Positions 55,993 through 64,000 of a DNA stretch of 64,000 nucleotides are shown here, one piece after another (within the stretch, counting starts at the first letter, position 1; each line of letters opens with the position of its first letter). The position numbers and the translations under genes were made by a program. Source of the DNA: Macropodus opercularis (taxonomy: Eukaryota > Chordata > Actinopteri > Anabantiformes > Osphronemidae); the NCBI GenBank assembly GCA_030770545.1, contig CM061106.1, positions 7,865,001 to 7,929,000 on the forward strand. Direction: 5' to 3'. The notes under the pieces were generated by a model that had not been told where the DNA came from, did no database searches, and saw only the letters and a program-made list of their open reading frames with translations.

Positions 55993-58071
55993 TTACAACA
56001 CCGCCATGACTGCTATATCTTCCTGTTCGTCCTCCTCGTCGTTTGGTGCGCCTCCTCTAAGCAGTGGCATCTGTGTAGCAGGAGCATCCCTGCCTTCTAT
56101 TGCAGTCACTATTAAATGCTGACACAAAGCTCGGATGCAGGGAATACAGCAGCATCCACACAAGATTAGAGCCGTCACCATTCCTACTAAGGAGAGAAAT
56201 ATAGACAAAATCATGGTTTTCCATTTTCCAAACATTCTGTTCATCCAATGATCAAGAGGATTATTAATCCCTGAATTTTCATGCATTTCCTTAGGTAGTG
56301 TCCATAGTCCCTCTAATGCCTTGGTGACGGAGCCATCAGGAGCCGTATTGTTAGGAATGAACGTACAGCATTGCTCACCAAACATAGAGCACACTCCCCC
56401 CTTTTCCGCCAGCATCATATCCAAGGCCATACGGTTCTGCACCGCCATCAGGGATGTGGGAGCTACTTGGTCTGCCAGACCTTCTACTGCATCTCTGGTC
56501 AAGTTCGCTAGACGCAGAACATTGTAATGTACATAATTAATTCTATCAATATTTTTGTTAGGAGTTACTGGGAAGAGAGCGGCTACAACCGGTATGTTTT
56601 CAAATCCACCAGCTATCTGATCTGCCAGTTTAAATTCATCCGGCACTCCACGTGGCACACCTATTGCGTCTATATACGTCGGGCTCCCTGTAGATAAATC
56701 AAATCCCTGTGCTTTACGTTTCTGCAAAACATGCCTTCTACGTTTTCGGGTGGTATCATGCCGATCATGTCGGTCGGTTATTGCCTTGAGATGAGTCTTT
56801 CCATCTTTATGACCTATCAACATTAAAGGTATTGCCAGTCGCATCATAGCACATCTTCCCTTCCAGGCTGTGGGTAAATTCACCCTCAACCGTGTTTCAT
56901 CACACATCCAAAACAAATCCGCCCTTGCCCAGGTCCCTACTGTGTTTGTAGCATTTTTAGCACACCAGGTCCCTCTCAGGCTACCTACTGCCACACCTGT
57001 GGGGTCATTACTGGAGAAACAAGTGTAATTATTGAACCGTGGGGCAAAGACAGGTGGTTTAGTGTCATTGCGAATAGGAGGAAATATTGCTGCCAATGTT
57101 GTACAATTAAGAGGAGTGGCCTGTGAGGTTAATTTTACCATACAGTCGTATCCCCAAGAGTCACTGTCGGGATACAAAGGGGCGGGTTCAGTGTATAACA
57201 GAGGACGGGCTGATGAACATGCCACGCAGTTTGTCATACCTTGCTCTCTGGCTGTGCCTACTAACCAATCTAGCCATAGATTCTTATCTCCGTAGCCAGT
57301 GGCTAGTTGAATTATATCTGTGGTGGATAATTTTGTATAGTCCAATGTTAAAACATGTTTCTTAACCTCGTCCTGTGCTTTTCCTGGAGCAGAAGTAACA
57401 GCCTTCTGGTCTTTCTTTGTGCGACTCTGTGGTTCCCGGAAATTAATTTTTATCATACCCAATGTATCTTTTCCTGGTTGATCCACCCCTAATATCCAAT
57501 AAAATGTCATTTCATTTCGATCTGCATTAGTACTGATACTACTTCCTGGTGTTCGAGTGGGCCCCACCCACTTTCCTGGTATGGTCAGAGTGAGTGGAAG
57601 GTTGTTATATGCGATACGTGCCTTGTCACCGAATGTCACATTGCTCCACCATCCTTCTCCTCCGGTTGTAGGCTTTTGTCCTGTATTTTTGATCACCTCC
57701 CCCCATGAGGGACAAGGTGAAACGCTATATGCATCCTGTGCTCTACAGTAACGATCTGTATTAGCTTCTGTACACAGATACACACTGTATCCTTTCCAAT
57801 TTTTCCAACTCTGTCGGTCTGGGCCACAATTAATAACGGAACATAAATCAAACTGGAATCTAGTAAGAGTGCCACGCGTGTAGTTCAACTCAATTCCCCC
57901 ATACCTGACGAGACATTGGTCCCTATGACTCGCCGCTCTGCCCTTCCTCTCCAGTTTGAGATGGTGACGCCTCCACTCTTTCCATCTCAAGGTTCCTAAA
58001 ACAGTTCCTATAGCCAGCACAGCAATCACACATACAATTAACTTCTTATATGGCCATGTCCATGCCATCAT
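55993..58071 (-). CDS. env: ERV envelope glycoprotein, full-length open frame
   Basis: 692 codons without interruption from ATG at 58,071 (the open frame extends a little further upstream without another ATG). Order: N-terminal hydrophobic signal segment (about 11-28), surface subunit with a CVAC (CXXC) motif at about 282-285, polybasic RKRR cleavage-type site near 442-445, then the transmembrane subunit with CSMFGEQCC (CX6CC) at about 561-569, a membrane span at about 620-643 and a tail of about 45 residues. This layout is that of gammaretroviral-type envelopes with covalently linked subunits. It lies 81 bases after the integrase stop and would need a spliced message. The intact frame contrasts with damaged gag and pol. 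Whether it is merely young or kept by selection cannot be told from one copy. Several fish have domesticated env genes. Confidence 0.88.
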   Translation of the reverse strand: MMAWTWPYKKLIVCVIAVLAIGTVLGTLRWKEWRRHHLKLERKGRAASHRDQCLVRYGGIELNYTRGTLTRFQFDLCSVINCGPDRQSWKNWKGYSVYLCTEANTDRYCRAQDAYSVSPCPSWGEVIKNTGQKPTTGGEGWWSNVTFGDKARIAYNNLPLTLTIPGKWVGPTRTPGSSISTNADRNEMTFYWILGVDQPGKDTLGMIKINFREPQSRTKKDQKAVTSAPGKAQDEVKKHVLTLDYTKLSTTDIIQLATGYGDKNLWLDWLVGTAREQGMTNCVACSSARPLLYTEPAPLYPDSDSWGYDCMVKLTSQATPLNCTTLAAIFPPIRNDTKPPVFAPRFNNYTCFSSNDPTGVAVGSLRGTWCAKNATNTVGTWARADLFWMCDETRLRVNLPTAWKGRCAMMRLAIPLMLIGHKDGKTHLKAITDRHDRHDTTRKRRRHVLQKRKAQGFDLSTGSPTYIDAIGVPRGVPDEFKLADQIAGGFENIPVVAALFPVTPNKNIDRINYVHYNVLRLANLTRDAVEGLADQVAPTSLMAVQNRMALDMMLAEKGGVCSMFGEQCCTFIPNNTAPDGSVTKALEGLWTLPKEMHENSGINNPLDHWMNRMFGKWKTMILSIFLSLVGMVTALILCGCCCIPCIRALCQHLIVTAIEGRDAPATQMPLLRGGAPNDEEDEQEDIAVMAVL

Positions 58072-58072
58072 G

Positions 58073-58089
58073 TTTTTTTTTTTTTTTTT
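58073..58089. repeat. 17-base homopolymer immediately upstream of the env ATG
   Basis: A run of 17 T (A on the coding strand) ends one base before the env ATG, followed upstream by a GA-rich tract. It is a site prone to length change. Confidence 0.9.
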
Positions 58090-58152
58090 CTCTCTCTCTT
58101 TTTTATCTATATCTTTCACTAATACCCTTTAGTGAAAAAGCTTTCGACTTTC

Positions 58153-59064
58153 TTAGGGGGTTACAGAGGAACTTTCAAGAGCCCGGAGATCTCTCTCTGT
58201 ACTTGTTACGTCTCTGGCTGGCTCATCTGTTGGAGCACACATGCTCCAGTGATACCATATGTCACCTTTCCCCTTCAGTCTCACTGCATGGGATGTTCGC
58301 TCCGTCACTTGGAACGGTCCTGTCCACCGTGGCTCAGACCACTTCCTCCTTATCACTTTCAAAAGGACCCACTCAGCCGTATGTGGTTTCTTGGACTCTG
58401 GAGATCCTTTGGCTCCCGTAACCTGCGTGGAAAATTCTGCAACGAGAGCCGTTAGTTGGTCATGACACGCTTTGTACCCTCTACGGGGCATTTCAGTTAA
58501 CTGCAGTCCCTCTCCCGGTCCCGGGAAGGGTCTTCCTGTTAACAGTTCATGAGGTGTGAACTGTGTTATCCTATTAACTGACGTCCTGACACTCATCAGA
58601 GCGATTGGTAATGCCTGAACCCAGTTCAATTTGGTCTGTGCACAGATTTTTGCCAATTTTGTCTTAAGCGTTTGGTTCATTCTCTCCACTTTTCCCTGTG
58701 ACTGGGGATGATACACTGTTCCAAACGAATGTTTCAATCCCAACATCTGTTCGACCTTCTGTAAATCCTGATTCTTAAAATGTGTACCGTTGTCCGATCG
58801 GACTTTTCTAGGAAACCCATGGTTTGGTATGTAATGGTTTATTAAACACTTGATAACAGTTGTGCTGTCTTCATGTTTTGCTGGCCACGCCTCTGGCCAT
58901 CCTGAATAGGCATCCACACACACCAGTAGATACCTCTTTCCTTCCACTGTCTCACCCATATCTGTGTAATCTATGATGATTTCCTCTCCTGGCCCTGCCA
59001 CTGGAGCAAATCGTCCTTCAGTTGTCTGGACTCCTGCTTTCACATTGTATCCTGTGCATATTTG
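58153..59064 (-). pseudogene. pol: ERV integrase, core and C-terminal domain
   Basis: Continues the pol frame after a nonsense codon (59,067-59,065) that falls in the HHCC zinc-binding region. The catalytic D-D-E residues are visible: IIDYTDMGE, VRSDNGTHF and GKVERMNQTL. A GPY/F-type C-terminal module includes WVLLKVIRRKWSEPRWTGPF. Apart from the upstream stop this part is undamaged. Confidence 0.85.
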
Positions 59065-61035
59065 TCATGTTTTCACATGATGTTTGACCATGTCTGGGAG
59101 AAAAGGATGCCACCAGTCTTTTAAATTCTTCTCCATCTGTCTGACTCCTACATGCGCAAGCCCATGTGCCTCCTGAAACACAGTTCCTCTCAAACCTGCT
59201 GGCAACACTACTCTTCCCTGTGGACCTCTCCACAATCCTTCCGTCTGAATGGCTCCTCTCTGTATCCAAACAGTTTTCTCCTGTGGAGAACACTTTTCTT
59301 GTTCTTCTCTGATTAGTTCCACCGTCATTGGTGGGAGGATGTCCTCCACCCCCTTTTGTGCTGACATTAATATCATCTGAGTCTGGTATCCTGCTGCCTG
59401 TTTTGCTGCTTCATCTGCTTTTTGATTTCCTACCGCGGTTTTAGTTTGAGCCTTGTCGTGTCCCTTACATTTCACTAGAGCTACTGCCTGTGGTTTCTGT
59501 ATTAACTCGACTAATTCTCTCATCTCACTTTCGTGTTTGATCGTCTGTCCGGTTGTTGTCTTGAATCCTGCTCTCTGCCACTGTCTGAGTTCTGTCTGAA
59601 CTGCTCCCACCACATATGCAGAGTCGGTGTAAATTGTTACTCTCTTTCCCTCTGCCCATGCTAGAGCTTCCATGACTGCTCTGAGTTCAGCTAACTGTGC
59701 TGATGGTCGATCTAATATCTGTCCAGTAATGATGGTTTCATGTTGTTCTCCTACTTCTCTAACAACTGCATATGCTGCTTTTAATCCTTCCTGCGGATGC
59801 CTGTAGCAACAGCCATCTGTGTACGACACTTCTGTCTGTCCTTCCAGTGGTTCTGTTGCTAAGTCTGCCCTTATCTTTGTGTCTTCCATTGCCTTTTCCT
59901 CACACACATGTGGTCCTCCCCCACTTCTCTGCTCTGCCATGTTAATGCCTTCATGTGTGAATGTGATGTGTTCTCCACTCAAGACTTTAGCAAGTCTGTT
60001 CTGTCGTACTGCTGTCATCGTGAACGCTGCTGAATTAACAAATGCCACCACGCTATGTGTTGTCAGTACTATCAATGCATGTCCCATTACCACATGTGCT
60101 GTTTTTAAAATGAGTTTTGCTACACCAGCTGCATGTCGTGTGCACACTGGTTGTCTTTTTTCCATGTTATCCAATAGCACACTGCTATACATCAATACTT
60201 TCCTATTCCCCCTTTGTTTCTGAAAGAGCACGCCGTGTGCGGCCTGTGCGTCTTCAGAAACATCCAGAAAGAATGGTTTGGTGTAGTCCGGAGTAGCTAA
60301 CTCCGCCGCACCTGCCAAAGCCTGTTTTAAAGAGATAAACGCCTTTTCCGCCTCCGTTGTCCATGACAAACAAGCTGTCAAGTTCCGAGGGCCCGCCTGT
60401 TGGACCAGTGACCGTAACAGAGCAGTATAGTCACAATAGGAGGGAACAAACTGCCGACTGTAGCCTGCTAGTCCGAGGAATGACAACATATCTTTCACTG
60501 TCAGTGGTTGAGGATGCGCCAAGATGGAGGACCGATGGGCTGGAGACATGCTGGCTCCAGATGCTGATACCACTCTACCGAGGAATGTAACTTCCCTACG
60601 TACTGCCTGTAGTTTGGAGCGACTAACCTTAAAGCCCACAGAATGCAGATGTAGCAACACCCTTCTCGTGCCTTCCAAACAGGACTGTGGGGAGTCCGCT
60701 GCCAATAGCAAGTCGTCCACATATTGTATCAAAACCACGCCTTCAGGTAGAGAGCAGGACTGTAACAATTTACGCAGAGCATGATTAAACAAACCTGGAG
60801 ACAATACAAATCCCTGTGGGACCCGCGTATAGCGCAGCTGTGTCCCCTGAAAAGTAAATGAAAAAACATCTCTCAGCTCTTCAGCCAATGGTAGGCAGAA
60901 GAATGCGTTTGCCAGATCAATACATGTAAACCACGTGTGTTGCGGAGTCAGTGACGACAAAGCAGTGTAGGGGTTAGGTACTGGTAATGTGGGTGTGGTT
61001 ACAATAGAATTGATGCGCCTTAAGTCGTGTGCCAT
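59065..61035 (-). pseudogene. pol: ERV reverse transcriptase, RNase H and integrase N-terminus
   Basis: A 656-codon frame. RT motifs are FTCIDLANAFFCLPL, VPQGFVLSPGLFNHAL and the catalytic QYVDDLLLAA. RNase H has VSYTDGCCY, AELRAVMEALAWAEG, IYTDSAYVVGA and NQKADEAAKQ. The integrase zinc-binding H-X3-H (EAHGLAHVG) precedes a premature TGA at 59,067-59,065. The N-terminal part of RT is in a different frame (see next entry), so a frameshift lies at about 61,070. Confidence 0.88.
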
Positions 61036-62272
61036 CCGATACTTGCCCGTGCCTGGTTTTTCTAGGAGTATTCCATGCTGAAGTCGAGGGTTCTAATACA
61101 CCACTCTGTAATAACCCATAAATAGTGTCTGCTATCCCTGCCTCTGCTTCAGCTTTCTGTCGATACTGTGGTTGCCATAATGGCGGAGTGGGCTGCAGGG
61201 TGAATGTGACCGGAGCTAGGGAACTGCAAAAACCAACATCTGTGGGGCCCTGTGACCACAACGTGCTAGGCAGAGCGTCTAACATATCTGCAGCCAACTC
61301 GTGATCAGATTTTTCACGGCCATGGTGCCGAGTTAGTAACTGATGTTCAAGTACAACCACATCAGATGTAATTTGTGTGATTTTATAAGATGAGTGTTCA
61401 GGTGAGTATTGGACATTAGGAAGTTGCGTTGTTACCCAATCAGTACTTTCAGCCAATCGTTTGGCCATCGGGCCTAGATCTTTAGCTTGGTGTCCAGGAT
61501 TTATTGCCAACGAGACATGAGGCACCGCCTCCGCACCCATCTCATACCAGGCAGCCTGATCTGCTGTCAACTGGACACTGCCCACTACTCCTTCTGGACC
61601 AATCAGAATAGCATTAGTGGAAATTTTCCATGTATGTCCTTGCAGTTTGTCCTGAAACATATCTTGATACCAATCTGTCTGTTCCCTGTCATAAAATAGT
61701 GTAACATGGTAAGGGTCGGTCGGGGAGACATATGGGCTCAGTTGGGAGATCCAGGGTTTCCAGGCCATGTATAAGGAGAGAAGACCGCCCCCTGCCGGGC
61801 CCTCCGGTTCCAATCGGCCCCAGTATACGTCAGCGCCCACATTCGTCGAGGCTTCCTGCATCAGCCACTGACCAGCCACTGACAAACTTTTCTTGGAGCA
61901 ATTAGTGGATTCACCGTTGGGAAACGATACAATCACACCGTCAGGTGAACAAAGAATTGAAACGCCCAGTCGAACCAACAAGTCTCTCCCCATCAAATTG
62001 ACTGGGGTGCCATTTGAAACAACAAAACGATGCCTTATGGATTGGCCGGCCACTCGGACCGGCAGAGGTTGGGTTAATGGCAGTTTGACAGGTTCCCCAG
62101 AGAAACCAACTAGTTCAACAGTCTTAGATGATAGGTCCTTCTTTTCCACTCTCACATTCAGAGTGGAGAAAGTCGCGCCTGTGTCCACCAGAAAGCGCAG
62201 TCTTGTCTGTTTTATTGTCAAGGATAACAACGGGTCTGCCCTCCCGTCGTCTAGGCTTCTCTGTGGGCTTCT
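60974..62272 (-). pseudogene. pol: ERV protease and start of reverse transcriptase
   Basis: Begins in frame directly after the gag UGA. The aspartic protease motif is FLVDTGATFS, about 25 codons in. A spacer follows, then the RT N-terminus VLEPSTSAWNTP, after which the frame is lost near 61,070. The continuing RT is in the frame of 61,035-59,065. A one-base insertion or a two-base net deletion would explain it. Confidence 0.82.
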
Positions 62273-62899
62273 TCATTGTTGGGGGAAATCCTCTGGTTCC
62301 CACACAGGAAACTGACCCCCTGGTGCAAGACTGGCGTGAGGTGCAACATGTGATCCTCTATTTGGTAGACCTCTTCCACGCTGTCCTCGTCCCCTCGGAC
62401 CAGGTCCCATGTTTGCATGAGTCATGGGACATTCTCTGGCGAAATGCCCCGGCTGACCGCAGCAGTAGCATATCCACTCCCCCGACATGCCCCTTCCCCT
62501 CCCGGATCCCCGTCCCAGATAGCCACGGCCCCCCCTGGGTTGACCCCTACCGTACTGCTGTGGGTAATATGAGCCTTGTGTATTGGATGGCCTGTGTCCA
62601 TACTGAGGGTGGCCTGGAACCCAGGATGGAGAGGGCAATAAATCTGGGTTATCAGGAACCTGTGTAGCCTGTTGTAACATCTGTTTTTCTACCTTATCTT
62701 TCTTCTTAACATCATTAGTCTCCTGTCTTACCTTCTGTAACTGTAACCTAAGCAGCTGTTTTTTCAATTCCTCCATTTGTGAACCTTCCTCTTCCTCTTT
62801 CTGCTGTGCCTTATGTAAATGGTGCAACAGGTGGCGTTCCCACGTCTCAGTGGAACCTCCCGGTGCATCTGGATTATCTTCCATGCTTTGTCTTACTTC
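62273..62899 (-). pseudogene. gag: ERV gag C-terminal part with nucleocapsid zinc knuckle
   Basis: Carries a charged, coiled-coil-like stretch (EEEEGSQMEELKKQLLRLQL), a Gly/Arg-rich region (RGQPRGGRGYLGRGSGRGRG) and one CCHC knuckle, CYCCGQPGHFAREC. It ends in TGA at 62,275-62,273, after which the pol frame continues in phase. It is separated from the upstream gag by a frameshift at the A-run at 62,903-62,900. Confidence 0.85.
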
Positions 62900-64000
62900 T
62901 TTTGACTCCCTTTAACACTGCTCGCCTGAACAACTCCTCTTGCATTTGAGTGGAGTGTGGATGCACCCCCGTAGCATCAACCCATTCTGTTTTACACCTA
63001 TGTAAAAAAGTGGCCGGTTTCTCCCCCTTCTTAGGTGTACACGTGATCTGATGTGTCTGGCCTCTAGGGGCCGGGAAACGTTCTCTCATAGCTCTACCCA
63101 CATTTGTGGCCCACTGGTCAAATGGCTCACTATCATCTACCATCAACAGTCCTGCTCTTGCCTCTATTTGTTCTACTTCCCAGGTGGACATAATCTGCCC
63201 CATCAGGGCCCTCCAATCACCTACTCCCAGTCTCTGGCCCATGGTCAACTGCTCCAACTTGCTCAACCACCTTCCCCCACCCTCTGTGGGATGTGGAAGT
63301 TTCTCTAAAATTGCTGTCATATCCCCAAACTGCCATGGTTTATATTGGATTCTGCCCCCTTTTGAAAGCAAGGGGTATTGGTGGTGTATGTGGTCACCAC
63401 CTGGTGCTGAATTATGTCTAGGTCTAAGGTCATATCTATGGGACACGGGTGGCTCATCGGTGTGTGTTGTCAGTTTTCCCTTAATGGTGACGTCAATCCC
63501 TGCTTGACTCCTCCTTTCACTCTCCTCTTGTCTCCTACTTTCCCTTCTTCTCCTGTTTCTAAAAGCTTCCTCTCCTTCTTCGTCACTTTGCATGCTTCTA
63601 CTTTCTCCTTCTAACTCTATCCCTGACTTCCATCCTATTGCCTGTTCCTCCTTCCTCATCTCTTTTCTCTTAATTAATTCCTGATCTTGTTGCTGAGCTG
63701 CAGCAAGCGCACGCATCGTTTCCCTAGTCTCGTTATCTCTGCTCCAATCTACTCCACTGGCTCCTCCACTGTCCTGCTGCTCCTCTACATCTAACTGACC
63801 TCCCTTCACATTCCACAGAGGCATCTGTTTATACGGTGGGGGCAGCGTAGTAAGTGCAGATGTGTGCTTTAAACCAGGATAGATGTTTACATATGTCGGT
63901 GGTCGTGTCTGCCCTACTGTGGTGTGTGGCGTTAACTCTGTCTCCTGTTTTTTCACTGAACTATCAGTGAGTTCCTGTTGTTTGTCTTTCCCTATTTTTG
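62900..64000 (-). pseudogene. gag: ERV gag matrix/capsid part (5' end outside window)
   Basis: Open to the window edge and therefore incomplete. It has a Pro-rich segment near the start (TLPPPYKQMPLW), then a Glu/Arg-rich middle. A capsid-like region follows, from YPLLSKGGRIQYKPWQFGDM to QMQEELFRRAVLKGV, resembling the major-homology area of gamma/epsilon capsids. The frame is lost in an A-run at 62,903-62,900 and stops at 62,874. Confidence 0.82.

Larger units (their letters stand above)
55372..64000 (-). mobile_element. Endogenous retrovirus, class I (gamma/epsilon-like), 3' 8.6 kb
   Basis: Minus-strand provirus. Order in its own sense: gag (from beyond the window), protease, reverse transcriptase, RNase H, integrase, env, polypurine tract, 3' LTR. 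The gag and pol frames are in phase across a single UGA. The TM has the CX6CC motif of gammaretroviral-type envelopes. The integrase ends in a GPY/F-type module. gag and pol are damaged; env is open. The 5' LTR, primer-binding site and gag start are outside the window. Confidence 0.92.

Noticed and set aside
1..64000. CRISPR arrays, bacterial-type operons, rRNA genes
   Set aside because: No regularly spaced repeats of the right size and no such genes; the window is eukaryotic.

Overview
This window is from a vertebrate nuclear genome, almost certainly a teleost fish and probably a percomorph. The evidence is split genes with GT-AG introns, a fish-type NLR gene (PYD, FISNA-NACHT, LRR, PRY-SPRY), HSP30 relics, a C2H2 zinc-finger gene, and a typical fish mixture of repeats: Tc1, hAT, piggyBac, Penelope, V-SINE, L2-like LINE and RLE-type LINE. 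I see no bacterial operons, CRISPR arrays or credible tRNA or rRNA genes.

Layout. 1-24,290 (+ strand): two tandem paralogues of a transmembrane scavenger-receptor (SRCR) gene. Copy A has only its 3' half in the window (exons 568-4,253). Copy B appears complete (10,839-19,576). Each is followed by the same downstream segment, carrying a hAT relic and a dead HSP30 copy on the minus strand. Comparing the copies dates several events: copy A lacks the Ig-like exon of copy B and gained an intronic repeat; copy B alone carries a truncated Penelope-like retroelement (19,874-21,240, flanked by a 16-17 bp target duplication) and a new 18-bp palindrome in its HSP30 relic.

25,415-28,999 (- strand): an 11-finger C2H2 gene with a Tc1 relic in its intron. 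29,000-36,240: mostly non-coding, with a CpG-rich promoter-like patch near 31,750, microsatellites, repeat fragments and one weak membrane-protein exon candidate.

36,242-53,529 (- strand): a complete NLR gene of seven coding exons whose phases agree (3,132 nt, 1,043 aa). Its introns hold a 690-bp near-perfect tandem duplication, V-SINEs, a non-autonomous hAT, an almost intact Tc1 (46,835-48,482), an internally deleted RLE-type LINE and a piggyBac relic.

55,372-64,000 (- strand): the 3' 8.6 kb of a class I (gamma/epsilon-like) endogenous retrovirus. gag runs off the window edge and is frameshifted. pol is broken by one frameshift and one nonsense codon. env is one open frame of 692 codons, followed by a hairpin, a polypurine tract and the 3' LTR. 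The LTR lies about 1.8 kb upstream of the NLR start codon in the same orientation.

Together this is an innate-immunity neighbourhood (SRCR receptors, an NLR, a KRAB-less zinc-finger gene) heavily remodelled by mobile elements. The points most worth following up are the intact env beside decayed gag-pol and its LTR next to the NLR, the SRCR-Ig receptor pair with exon turnover, and the template-switch palindrome. Exon models were inferred by eye from splice sites and phase, without transcript data.
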